This document shows, in pieces, positions 15,087-23,583 of a DNA stretch of 48,694 bases. The translations under genes were made by a program, and so were the position numbers. Where the stretch lies: positions 1 to 48,694 of the forward strand of contig VYAQ01000024.1 of NCBI GenBank assembly GCA_009844885.1, written 5' to 3'. The notes under the pieces are model-generated. The model saw only the letters and a program-made list of their open reading frames with translations, was not told the DNA's origin and did not search any database. Position 1 is the first letter of the stretch. Every line of letters begins with the position of its first letter. This DNA comes from Gemmatimonadota bacterium. Lineage in GTDB: Bacteria > Gemmatimonadota > Gemmatimonadetes > Longimicrobiales > Gaopeijiaceae.

Positions 15087-17615
15087 CTACCCGCACTCCG
15101 ACCAGCCGCACACGTAGCAACGCTTGCACCCCTCTTCGAACGCAAGCTGCCCCGCTCCGCACTCCGGACACGCCCCCAGCGTGGTCGCGGTGTGGTCCAC
15201 GAACGGGCTATGTTCCGGCTGCACCGCCGACCCCCCCGTGCCCGCTGCAGTCGCAACCGGCACGTCCATGGGCAATTCCGCCTGGACGCCCTGCTTCTCG
15301 GACATGTACCGCTCCAGAGCCTGGGCGATCGCATCGGGAGCCGACAGGACCTTCTGGGGACCCACGCCCACCGCACGATCGCAGGAAATCCCCCGCAACT
15401 GGTCACGCACTGCCGTAAGCGGTATTCCGGACCGGAGTGAAAGCGATATCAGCCGTCCGATGGCCTCCGAGTCCGCCATCGCCGCTCCGCCGGCCTTGCC
15501 CAGCGTGCAGAAGACTTCGAACGGCTTGCCGTTGTCGTCCTCGTTGACGGTGACGTAGAGATCGCCCAGCGGGGAATCCATCTTCATCGTGCGTCCCGTC
15601 AACATTGACGGCCGCTTCCGCTTGTGACGCGAGGCCGCGGCATTCCGGTCGTGCTCCTCCAGCTCCATGCGGATCCGGTCCAGTTCGCCTTCGAGTTCGT
15701 GCGTCCTGGCCCTCGAATCCGCTAGCTGTCCCCGCAGCCCCTCCAGGTCGACCGAGGCGCCGGCATCCTCTTCCTGGCCGGTCTTGCCGGTGGAAAGGAC
15801 TTGCATCGGTCGGGACCCGTCACGGTACACGGTCACGCCCTTGCACCCCATCTCGAACGCCATCTCGTAGATCTTGCGGACGTCGTCACGGTTGGCTTCG
15901 AAGGGGAAGTTCGTCGTCTTCGAGATCGCCGAATCCACATGGGCCTGGAAGGCGGCCTGCATGCGCACGTGCCACTCGGGCGTGATGTCGTGGGCGGTGC
16001 GGAAGACCTGCTGGACCTCCTCCGGGACCTCGTCGAAATGGATGTGCCCATGCTCGGCGATTTTCTCCATGAGCTCGGGCGTGTACCAGCCCTCCGCCCT
16101 GGCGCGCGCGACGAAGTCGTCGTTGACATCGGGCATCATCACCCCCGCCTGGTTGCGCATGAAAGCCACCGCGAACAGGGGTTCGATGCCCCCGCTGCAC
16201 CCCGCGATGATGGATATGGTCCCCGTGGGAGCCACCGTCGTCAGGTTGCAGTTCCGCAGCTTCCGATGCGGGCGAATGCGGTTGCCGGCGGCGTCTCGCG
16301 CGCAGGCTTCGTCCGGACCCCAGATCGAGTCCTCCCAGGCCGGGAAGGCCCCGCGGGTTTCGGCGAGGCGCTCCGATGCGGCCCTCGTCTCCTCCTCGAT
16401 GAAGGCCATGACGGTGCGCGCCAGCGCGACGCCCTCGTCCGAGTCGTACCTGACGCCCAGACGAACGAGCAGGTCGGCCCAGCCCATGATCCCCAGGCCG
16501 ATGCGCCGGATCTGGTGGGCGAGGTCCGTGATGTCCTGGAGCGGGTAGCGATTCGCGTCGATCACGTTGTCGAGGAAATGGACGGACAGGTGTACCACGC
16601 GGCGGAACGCATCCCAGTCGATACCGTCCTCCGGGCGTTCGAAGTCCCCCTCGCGGACGAAGCAGCCGACGTTGATGCTGCCCAGATTGCAGACGTCGTA
16701 CGGAAGAAGCGGCTGTTCCCCACAGGGATTGGTAGCCTCGTAGCAGCCCAGCCTCGGCACCGGATTGTGCTCGTTGGCGCGGTCGATGAAGAAGACGCCC
16801 GGCTCGCCGGTCTTCCACGCACCCTCGACGATCATGTCGAAGATGTCGCGGGCCTTTTCGCGCCCAACCACATCGCCGGACCGGGGACTCAAGAGGTCGT
16901 ATTCCGCGTCGTCAGCGACCGCCTGCATGAAGGCATCGGTGATCGCGACGGAGATGTTGAAGTTGGTGATCTGCGACGTGTCGTTCTTGCAGCGGATGAA
17001 TTCGCGGATATCGGGATGGTCCACGCGGAGGATCCCCATGTTCGCGCCGCGGCGGGTCCCGCCCTGCTTCACGACCTCGGTCGATGCGTCGTACAGGCGC
17101 ATGAAGGACACCGGACCCGACGCCACCCCCATCGTGGAGCGCACGGTGTCGCCCTCGGGACGCAGCCGCGAGAACGAGAAGCCCGTGCCGCCGCCGGACT
17201 GGTGCACCAGCGCCATCGCGCGCAGCGTATCGTAGATCCCGCTGCGGTCGTTCGACAGGGCATCCTCCACCGGCAGCACGAAGCACGCGGAGAGCTGGCC
17301 GAGCGGACGTCCCGCATTCATGAGCGTTGGTGAATTGGGCTCGAACTTCCCGCTGGTCATCAACTCGTAGAAGGAGCGCGCGACCTCCTCCACGGCGGCA
17401 TCCGAGACCCCGTGCTTCCTGTCCTCGTCCGCAATGACCCGGGCAATGCGCCAGAACATGGTCTCCGGCTCCTCGGTGGGACGGGCGGCCTCGTCCTTCT
17501 TCAGGTACCGGCGCGCGAGGACGATTCGAGCGTTCTCGGAAAGGCTGGCGGGAGCGAGGTCATCGGGAACCTGATCGTCGAACAGACGCGCGGGAGCCGG
17601 AGATGGCGGAGTCAT
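15087..17615 (-). CDS. nrdJ: Vitamin B12-dependent ribonucleotide reductase (class II)
   Basis: Reduces ribonucleotides to deoxyribonucleotides with adenosylcobalamin as radical source. The 842-residue product contains LGQLSACFVLP (redox Cys), GGTRRGANM, NPCGEQPLLPYDVCNLGSIN with the thiyl Cys and Glu, and the NLTTVAPTGTISIIAG phosphate-binding region. After the catalytic barrel comes an Arg/Glu-rich coiled-coil-like stretch at residues 623-665, then a TSCPD domain (FEVFCTLGKAGG), then a C-terminal zinc ribbon (CPECG ... CKRCYVCGWSEC). ATG at 17615 is the family-like start. A candidate NrdR box pair lies about 50-97 bases upstream. No cobalamin riboswitch was found. Confidence 0.96.
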   Translation of the reverse strand: MTPPSPAPARLFDDQVPDDLAPASLSENARIVLARRYLKKDEAARPTEEPETMFWRIARVIADEDRKHGVSDAAVEEVARSFYELMTSGKFEPNSPTLMNAGRPLGQLSACFVLPVEDALSNDRSGIYDTLRAMALVHQSGGGTGFSFSRLRPEGDTVRSTMGVASGPVSFMRLYDASTEVVKQGGTRRGANMGILRVDHPDIREFIRCKNDTSQITNFNISVAITDAFMQAVADDAEYDLLSPRSGDVVGREKARDIFDMIVEGAWKTGEPGVFFIDRANEHNPVPRLGCYEATNPCGEQPLLPYDVCNLGSINVGCFVREGDFERPEDGIDWDAFRRVVHLSVHFLDNVIDANRYPLQDITDLAHQIRRIGLGIMGWADLLVRLGVRYDSDEGVALARTVMAFIEEETRAASERLAETRGAFPAWEDSIWGPDEACARDAAGNRIRPHRKLRNCNLTTVAPTGTISIIAGCSGGIEPLFAVAFMRNQAGVMMPDVNDDFVARARAEGWYTPELMEKIAEHGHIHFDEVPEEVQQVFRTAHDITPEWHVRMQAAFQAHVDSAISKTTNFPFEANRDDVRKIYEMAFEMGCKGVTVYRDGSRPMQVLSTGKTGQEEDAGASVDLEGLRGQLADSRARTHELEGELDRIRMELEEHDRNAAASRHKRKRPSMLTGRTMKMDSPLGDLYVTVNEDDNGKPFEVFCTLGKAGGAAMADSEAIGRLISLSLRSGIPLTAVRDQLRGISCDRAVGVGPQKVLSAPDAIAQALERYMSEKQGVQAELPMDVPVATAAGTGGSAVQPEHSPFVDHTATTLGACPECGAGQLAFEEGCKRCYVCGWSECG

Positions 17616-17664
17616 CGGGGCGCCAATCCTTTCTTGGAGTGTCAGGCGGGCAGCGTGAGAAGAT

Positions 17665-17712
17665 ACACCAGATGTTGTGGGGCCTGTAACTTAAGACCCC
17701 AACCCCTTGTGG
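17665..17712 (-). promoter_or_regulatory. Candidate NrdR box pair upstream of nrdJ
   Basis: The minus strand reads CCACAACATCTGGTGT at 17680-17665, which agrees with the known NrdR box acaCwAtATaTwGtgt at 12 of 16 positions. A second, weaker element shares its TTGTGG end (plus strand 17707-17712) exactly 32 bases from the same block of the first box (17675-17680). Paired NrdR boxes about three helical turns apart are the rule for ribonucleotide reductase promoters. No nrdR gene lies in the window. Confidence 0.5.
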
Positions 17713-17723
17713 TCAAGTGCCAT

Positions 17724-17767
17724 TTGTCCGAGAAAGGCGTTGCCCGGAGAAAGGCGTTCGCGGACAA
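17724..17767. terminator. Hairpin with internal direct repeats downstream of the peptidase-barrel gene
   Basis: TTGTCCG (17724-17730) and CGGACAA (17761-17767) are perfect inverted arms. Between them the 12-mer GAGAAAGGCGTT occurs twice (17730-17741 and 17747-17758), 17 bases apart. It lies 24 bases past the stop of the large upstream gene, so it may end that transcript, though the loop is large and there is no T run. The direct repeats may instead be tandem protein sites ahead of nrdJ. Confidence 0.4.
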
Positions 17768-17790
17768 GCGGTGAGAAGAACGGCGCCAAA

Positions 17791-20700
17791 CTAGAACGAA
17801 TTGCCCACGCGCACATGGAAGACGGGATCGTCTTCGAACCTGAGCGGCAGACCGACTCCGGCGCGGATCGTCGTTCCCGGCAGGTACAGGGCCCCCACGA
17901 TCACCGACAATTCCGCACCCACGCTTGCCAGCATCGCCCGACGCGGATTGTCGTAGCCGGTCCGGTCCAGGGTCGGCCCCCAGGCGTTCCCCGCGTCCGC
18001 GAAGACCGCACCGTGCATACGGTCGAAGAAGAGCGGAAACAGGCCGAGCCCCCGGTCGATCACGGCAAGCGGAAAGCGGTATTCCACGCTCCCCGTCCAG
18101 GCGATCCGCCCGGACCGGTAGTTGCTGCGGTAGCCGCGGACCGGGAACAGCCGCGGCGATCCGCCGAAGAGCCCCAGGCCGGTCACGGATTCCACCGTCC
18201 CCTCCGCCCCGCCCGCGTCGAAATGGAACTGGTTGGCCCCGGGTCCCGCAGCCGCACCGGCCGAGAAGCGCAACCCGAGGACGTGATTCGCGAACCCGAG
18301 ACGTCCCAGCGCCTTGTACGCGGACAACTCGCCGCTGATTTCACCGTAGCCGCGGTCCGCGCCGATGACGCCGCGATCCACCGCATCCACACCGCGCTGC
18401 CGGCGCATCCTGGCGGTGACGAAGCCCCGCAGCCCGTCTTCGCGCGAGAAGGACATCGCGCGGCGCTGCGTGTTCGCCGCCGAGAGCGTAGCGCTCAGTT
18501 CCGTGTAGCTCGTACGGGGCGCCGGACTGCTCAGGGTCGGCCCCTCATTCCCATTGGGGTCCTGCAGCGACAACTCTTCGCGGACGACGCCACCTCTGAC
18601 GTACAGGGCGGTGCTTGTACGGTAGCGTCGCCGCAGGAAAGAGGTGGAAAGGAAGGCCCGCCGTTCCCTCTCGATCAGGAAGAACTCACGCGTGGAGTCG
18701 TCCGGAAACCGGACGGAGAGCGTTCTCGAGGAAGCGTCGTGGCTCTGCGACACGGAAAGGCCAAGCGTCGGGTTTCCGAAGCCGTTGTAGTTGTAGGAGA
18801 ACCCGCCGCCGAACCGCCTGTCGTTCAGGCCGACACGCCCGGCGATCGAGTAGCTGTGCCTCCCGACCAGGTCTCGACCCACCAGCCGCATTCCGACCGT
18901 CTGGTCGAACACCTCGCGCCGGACGCCGTCCTGGTCGGTCCCCTCCTCGGCACGCGTGTAGAGGGGAAGCCAGTAGCGCGGCAACAGCGTGGAGCCGGCC
19001 CGGTAGCTCCGCTCGCCGGCGGGACGGCCGGTGCCCTCGTCCAGCCCATATGCCGGCGTCGACGCCTCGGCCTCGGTGGGCCCGGGCGTCGTGGGTTCGA
19101 ACGCACCGTCGAAGCGGATCGGCCGCCCGGCGAAACGCGGGCTGGTCGCCTGCGGCTCGAACCAGTCCCCGGGCGCGTAGGGGATCCGCTCGATATGCCA
19201 GCCGTCGGCGTGGTACGAGGAGTAGTGGATCCACCGGGAGGCCGGGTCCACCGACGGGTGCGAAGCGCCGCCGAGGACATTGGTGACCTGGCGGATCGTG
19301 GCGGAGGAGTCCGCATGCAGCGTGGCGGCGAAGAGGTTCGGAATCCCGGTGCGGTCCGAGGACCAGATGACGGAAGAGCCGTCGGGAGTCCAGAACGGTG
19401 TCGTGTCGACGGCGCGGTCATGCGTCAACTCGACGGTCACCGAACCGCTCTCGTCCAGGACGACGATGTCCATGAACGCCGGCGCGACCCAGCGCACCGC
19501 GACAATCCGGCCGCCGGCCGGCGACCAGCGCGGGTAGGCCCAGTGACGGTCGGCTTGTGGATCCATCAGGGGTGTGACCTCACCGGTGGCCAGGTCCACG
19601 ATGACCAGGTTGTTGGTGCCTCCGCCTTCCTGTACGGCTACGGCCCGCGATCCGTCGGGCGACACGTCCGCGTAGGTCACGCGCTGGCCCCGCGTGAGCC
19701 GGCTTACGGTGCCGTCCGGGGCCGCGCGATAGAGATCGCTGGTCAGCCGGTAGGGATCGGTGAAGTCCAGCTGGCTGAACAGCACTCCGCCGTCGGGCAT
19801 CCACGAAAGAGTGCCTCCCACCCCGTTCACGCGCGTCAGCCGCCGGGCATTCGATCCGTCGGGCGAGGAGACGCGGATCTGGGTCGCGTCCACGCCGTCC
19901 GAGCGGACGAAGGCCAGCCGTTCGCCGTCGGGCGAAACCATGGCCTGCTCCGCCAGCCTCCCGGAACCCTCCACGGTCTCCCCCTCCGTGATCGGGGCCA
20001 CGGCCGCAAGGGCCTCGGCCTCCGCTGCGTACACTGCAGCCATGTGGTTCTGCCACACCTCCCAGCTGTCGGAGACCGTAGTGCCGAAGGCGTCGCGCGC
20101 CGCCGAGTTGAGCCGGAAGGGAACCCACAAGCCCGCCACCGCCCGCGCGTAGTCCCCCATGGACTGCTCGCCGTAGGCCTCCGCCATGTGCGCCAGATAC
20201 CGTGCGCCGTACACGTAGGGACGGTGGCCTGCGGGCCAGACGGGCGAGTGTCCCGATACCTGGTCAAGCGTACCCGGCGATCCCTCCAGGGCGTTCGTCC
20301 TCATCACCATCTCCTGCCAGGTGCCCTTGACCCGGCCGGCACCGGTGAGATGCGACTCGAAGTACGTGGCGAGCCCCTCCGTCAACCAGGTGGGCGTCGC
20401 ACCCGACGGGAATACAGGCCAGACGGCGGGCACCCGCCCGAACACCTTGCGGACCACGTTGCCGAGTGCGCCCGTCATGTCCAGATGGAACGTGTGGACG
20501 AGTTCATGGGTGATGACCAGCTCGAGCCAGTCGTCGAAGTAGGAGATGCTCCCGCCATCCGTGGGCGGGCGGGCAAAGATCGTGATCCGGTTGTACGGGT
20601 TGGGGGACGCGAAGCCGTTGGCGATGTCCGCGTGATCGGTCAGCAGCAGCTGGACCGGGACCGCCGGGGTGTCGACGAAACGCTCCGCCAGCACGGTGTA

Positions 20701-20910
20701 CGCCCGCTCCGCCAGGGCTGCCGCCCGTGTGGCCAGATCACCCAGCCGAGCCGGGTATGTGACGACGAAATGGTCGGTCGGGAATTCGCGCCATTCCTCG
20801 TTGGGTGGCGTGGTCTGCGCCTGCAGCGGCAGGGCGGAAACGAGACAGATGGCGGCGAGCGCCACGACGGTTGGCTGAAGGAAGCGCCCGTGGCCGGTTT
20901 GTCTGTTCAT
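17791..20910 (-). CDS. Zinc peptidase / TolB-like propeller / Omp85-like barrel fusion protein
   Basis: A 1039-residue envelope protein with three parts. Residues 1-32 are a signal peptide (VVALAAICLVSALPLQAQ). Residues of about 40-290 resemble gluzincin peptidases (peptidase MA-like): HELVH at 135-139 and the third ligand Glu178 in WLTEGLATYFES. Residues of about 295-620 hold TolB/PD40 propeller repeats (VSPDGERLAFV, VSPDGSRAVAV, WTPDGSSVIWSSD). From about 690 to the end, alternating strands form a barrel with VRGY at 924-927, EYRFPL, and a terminal aromatic residue (VGNSF), as in Omp85/BamA-type proteins. No POTRA domain was recognised. It lies 22 bases after the glycosyltransferase gene. 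Catalysis and substrate are unproven. Confidence 0.85.
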   Translation of the reverse strand: MNRQTGHGRFLQPTVVALAAICLVSALPLQAQTTPPNEEWREFPTDHFVVTYPARLGDLATRAAALAERAYTVLAERFVDTPAVPVQLLLTDHADIANGFASPNPYNRITIFARPPTDGGSISYFDDWLELVITHELVHTFHLDMTGALGNVVRKVFGRVPAVWPVFPSGATPTWLTEGLATYFESHLTGAGRVKGTWQEMVMRTNALEGSPGTLDQVSGHSPVWPAGHRPYVYGARYLAHMAEAYGEQSMGDYARAVAGLWVPFRLNSAARDAFGTTVSDSWEVWQNHMAAVYAAEAEALAAVAPITEGETVEGSGRLAEQAMVSPDGERLAFVRSDGVDATQIRVSSPDGSNARRLTRVNGVGGTLSWMPDGGVLFSQLDFTDPYRLTSDLYRAAPDGTVSRLTRGQRVTYADVSPDGSRAVAVQEGGGTNNLVIVDLATGEVTPLMDPQADRHWAYPRWSPAGGRIVAVRWVAPAFMDIVVLDESGSVTVELTHDRAVDTTPFWTPDGSSVIWSSDRTGIPNLFAATLHADSSATIRQVTNVLGGASHPSVDPASRWIHYSSYHADGWHIERIPYAPGDWFEPQATSPRFAGRPIRFDGAFEPTTPGPTEAEASTPAYGLDEGTGRPAGERSYRAGSTLLPRYWLPLYTRAEEGTDQDGVRREVFDQTVGMRLVGRDLVGRHSYSIAGRVGLNDRRFGGGFSYNYNGFGNPTLGLSVSQSHDASSRTLSVRFPDDSTREFFLIERERRAFLSTSFLRRRYRTSTALYVRGGVVREELSLQDPNGNEGPTLSSPAPRTSYTELSATLSAANTQRRAMSFSREDGLRGFVTARMRRQRGVDAVDRGVIGADRGYGEISGELSAYKALGRLGFANHVLGLRFSAGAAAGPGANQFHFDAGGAEGTVESVTGLGLFGGSPRLFPVRGYRSNYRSGRIAWTGSVEYRFPLAVIDRGLGLFPLFFDRMHGAVFADAGNAWGPTLDRTGYDNPRRAMLASVGAELSVIVGALYLPGTTIRAGVGLPLRFEDDPVFHVRVGNSF

Positions 20911-20932
20911 CTTGACGTGGTATGTCGCGGGT

Positions 20933-22615
20933 TCATTGATCGAGGATCGGCACCGTCATCGAGGCGATTTCGGCCGCGGACGGCAAGGTATGGTCCACGG
21001 CGTCGGGGCACGGCAACACGGCGTACGCCGTTTCGTCGGGGACCGTGACATCATCGGACACCGGCGGCATGATCGCCAGCATGGATACCGGAGACTCACG
21101 GTCGTAGCCGAGCTGGGCCACGACGCAGAATCGGTTCGGACTGGCGCTCAGCACCGGATCGACGTAGAGGCGGCCGGTTGTGTCCCAGTTGCCGCGCACG
21201 AGGTATCGGACGTCCATGGAGTCGGCCTCCGTGAGCAGGCTTCGGCCATCGGTCGTGAAGGGATACGTGACCGACGGCAGCCCGCTGAAGACGTGGAAGA
21301 GACGGGGCTTGCGGCTGAAGACGACCGAACCCTCGGGCAGGTTTCTGCCCGCCCACAGCGCCATCGCGTGAAGCTCGCCGACGGTCCCCGGGTAGCACCC
21401 CATCGGCCCCACGGTCTCCACCACGGCCCGGCACTGCGCGGCCCGCTCGGCCCGCTGGTACCACGTCTTGCCGGCAGGGATCAGAAACACCGCACCCGCC
21501 GCAACCACCGCGGCGCCGCCAAGCCACGGCAACCACGCGGCTTCCGCATCGCCTGCCCGCAACCTCCGGAACATCAGCGCGGCCGACTCGCCGGCATAGA
21601 GCAGCAGCAAGGGAAGGATGGGCAGAGCGAAGCGGTCCCCCGACCATGCCGCCGGCCAGGCCACGATCAGCCCCACATAGAGGAAGAAGAAGATCTCGCT
21701 GACCTGCGGACCCGCACGCATGCGGCGTACCCACCCCGCGAGCGCCAACGCGGCCAACAGCATACCGATGGTGCCGGCGGGCAGGCCATCCAGACCGGTG
21801 AGACCGGCCGGGACATATTCGGTGGTATAGGTCCACAGGTTCTCCGCCACCCTTCCAACGAGTTCCATCGGGCCCGCGCGACCCAGATCGGGAGCGTAGG
21901 GATTGACGAGCCAGAACTCGGAGACGTAGTCCGCACCGGCGCGCAACTGCCACAGGAGACCCGGGACCGCGAACAGCCCGGCAAACGCCGCCAGCGGCCT
22001 CCAGCGCCTTTGCAGCGCCAGCCAGACGACAACGGCAATGAGCAGCGGAAGTCCAGCCGACCGGGTGAAGTACGCTGCCGTCGCGGCAACCAGACCGAGG
22101 ACCAGCGAGCGCGTCGACACGTCCGGGTCCGGGGTCAGCAGCCACAGGCACGCCAGGGTAAGCACCATGAAGAGCGGGTCCGCCAGTATCCATTGGGCGG
22201 AGAACAACACGGCCGGGGCTACGGCAAAGAGGGCGGATACGGCCACGGCGGCTCGGGGGCCGCGAGCCTTCCGAACCATCAGGAAACAGGCAGCTACCGC
22301 GAGTCCAGTGAACATCATCGACGCCACCTTGAAGGCTCCCCAGGTCTTGGCGCCCAACAGCATCATCAGCGCCAGCACGGCAGGATACAGCGGCGGGTAC
22401 TTGGTGTGCGGTGGAGCCCCGGGGTGCCATGACTCGACATAGCGGCCTTCCGAGGCAAGCGAGTTGGCCAGGGACACGTAAGCCGCGTTGTCTCCGCCCG
22501 TGTGTATTGAGGGCGAGGCCGACAGAAACGCCAGCACGAGGTGGACCAGAACCAGAGTCGCGGGGACGAGCCAGCGTTCCGCCGAGGGAAAGCGCCTCTC
22601 GGCCATGGCGGTCAC
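20933..22615 (-). CDS. GT39/ArnT-like integral membrane glycosyltransferase
   Basis: A 560-residue polytopic protein with about ten hydrophobic segments between residues 15 and 400, and a C-terminal periplasmic part of about 160 residues. The first external loop carries the acidic motif GGDNAAYVSLANSL, followed by HTKYPPLYP, as in GT39/GT83 enzymes. These transfer sugars from polyprenyl-phosphate carriers to proteins or lipids on the outer side of the inner membrane. The acceptor is unknown. GTG at 22615 overlaps the murQ stop by four bases (GTGA); ATG at 22606 is an alternative start. It is followed by the peptidase-barrel gene, so a link to glycosylation of envelope material is possible. 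Confidence 0.85.
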   Translation of the reverse strand: MTAMAERRFPSAERWLVPATLVLVHLVLAFLSASPSIHTGGDNAAYVSLANSLASEGRYVESWHPGAPPHTKYPPLYPAVLALMMLLGAKTWGAFKVASMMFTGLAVAACFLMVRKARGPRAAVAVSALFAVAPAVLFSAQWILADPLFMVLTLACLWLLTPDPDVSTRSLVLGLVAATAAYFTRSAGLPLLIAVVVWLALQRRWRPLAAFAGLFAVPGLLWQLRAGADYVSEFWLVNPYAPDLGRAGPMELVGRVAENLWTYTTEYVPAGLTGLDGLPAGTIGMLLAALALAGWVRRMRAGPQVSEIFFFLYVGLIVAWPAAWSGDRFALPILPLLLLYAGESAALMFRRLRAGDAEAAWLPWLGGAAVVAAGAVFLIPAGKTWYQRAERAAQCRAVVETVGPMGCYPGTVGELHAMALWAGRNLPEGSVVFSRKPRLFHVFSGLPSVTYPFTTDGRSLLTEADSMDVRYLVRGNWDTTGRLYVDPVLSASPNRFCVVAQLGYDRESPVSMLAIMPPVSDDVTVPDETAYAVLPCPDAVDHTLPSAAEIASMTVPILDQ

Positions 22616-23508
22616 CGGTCGGGGCCCAGCGCGGCGACCACGCCTTGCACCCGATCGAGTGCTTCCTTCGCCTCGTCACGCTCCAGGCCCAACCGATGCA
22701 TGACGAGCGCGGTCTTGACGTGTCCCCCGGCCCGGCTCAGCAGTCCGGTAGCGCTCTCGCGGCCGAGCCCGAGCGTCGCCATCAGGATGCGTTCGCCCCG
22801 GTCCCGAAGCTTCTCGCAGGTCACCTGAAGGTCCACCATCAGATTGCCGTCCACCTTGCCGAGGCGGATCATCGCGGCCGTGGTGAGCGTGTTGAGCACC
22901 ATCTTGGTAGCGGTGCCGGCCTTCATGCGGGTCGACCCCGTGACGACCTCGGGGCCCGTGAGCGGGGCGATCACGACATCGTGGGCCGTCCGCAAGGCGC
23001 GGTCCGGAGGCGTGCACAGGAGGAAGCCGGTGCGCGCTCCCCGCTCCCGCGCCCGTGCCAGGGCGCCGTGCACGTACGGCGTCGTTCCGGAAGTCGCGAT
23101 TCCCATCACGAAGTCGCGAGGACCGACCTCCCTTTCGTCCATGGCCGCCGCGCCGTCCGCGGGATGGTCTTCGGCCCCCTCCTGCGACCGCACCAGCGCC
23201 TCGAGGCCGCCGGCGATCACACCCTGTACCATCTCGGGGTCGGTGCCGTACGTGGGTGGCATCTCCGTCGCGTCCAGAACACCGAGTCGGCCCGATGTTC
23301 CCGCACCCACATAGATGAGCCGCCCGCCGCGGCGGAACGAGGCGACGGCCAGGTCGACGGCCTCGGCAATGGCTGCGGCTTCGCTGCGCACCGCCTGGGC
23401 CACCCAATGGTCCTCTTCGTTGATGATCCGGACGACCTCGAGCGACGAACGGCGATCGATGGCCTCGCTGCGAGGGTTCCGTTGCTCCGTCAGGCGGTCG
23501 TCCAGCAT
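22612..23508 (-). CDS. murQ: N-acetylmuramic acid 6-phosphate etherase
   Basis: Cytoplasmic SIS-domain enzyme that removes the lactyl ether from MurNAc 6-phosphate during peptidoglycan recycling. The 298-residue product begins TEQRNPRSEAIDRRS and contains YVGAGTSGRLGVLDATE, GIATSGTTPYVHGAL, and TGSTRMKAGTATKMVLNTL with the catalytic acidic residues of the family. ATG at 23508 is the natural start; the gene faces away from the gamma-glutamyltransferase gene across 75 bases. No MurNAc kinase or PTS gene is next to it. It leads an operon with the glycosyltransferase and the peptidase-barrel protein. Confidence 0.95.
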   Translation of the reverse strand: MLDDRLTEQRNPRSEAIDRRSSLEVVRIINEEDHWVAQAVRSEAAAIAEAVDLAVASFRRGGRLIYVGAGTSGRLGVLDATEMPPTYGTDPEMVQGVIAGGLEALVRSQEGAEDHPADGAAAMDEREVGPRDFVMGIATSGTTPYVHGALARARERGARTGFLLCTPPDRALRTAHDVVIAPLTGPEVVTGSTRMKAGTATKMVLNTLTTAAMIRLGKVDGNLMVDLQVTCEKLRDRGERILMATLGLGRESATGLLSRAGGHVKTALVMHRLGLERDEAKEALDRVQGVVAALGPDR

Positions 23509-23551
23509 CTTTCATCGCCCCCGTGGGTGAATGCCCCTGTCAACTTAACGG

Positions 23552-23582
23552 AAGCCGACCCGATCCAAGAAAGCCGACCCGA
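23552..23582 (+). repeat. Short direct repeat in the leader of the gamma-glutamyltransferase gene
   Basis: AAGCCGACCCGA occurs at 23552-23563 and AAGCCGACCCGA again at 23571-23582, 19 bases apart, ending just before the ATG at 23584. It occupies the ribosome-binding region, where no standard Shine-Dalgarno sequence is seen. It could be a tandem duplication or a regulator site. Confidence 0.45.
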
Positions 23583-23583
23583 C

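Noticed and set aside
17616-17790. Possible cobalamin riboswitch ahead of nrdJ
   Set aside because: No B12-box or the expected multi-helix layout was found in the 175-base spacer.
17707-21048. A very long plus-strand open frame opposite the peptidase-barrel gene
   Set aside because: Its product is rich in Arg, Gly, His and Pro with no domain or conserved motif; it is the antisense reading of a GC-rich gene.
22738-22780. Similarity to the junction repeat inside murQ (AGCAGTCCGGTAGCG)
   Set aside because: The match is short and falls within conserved coding sequence of murQ.
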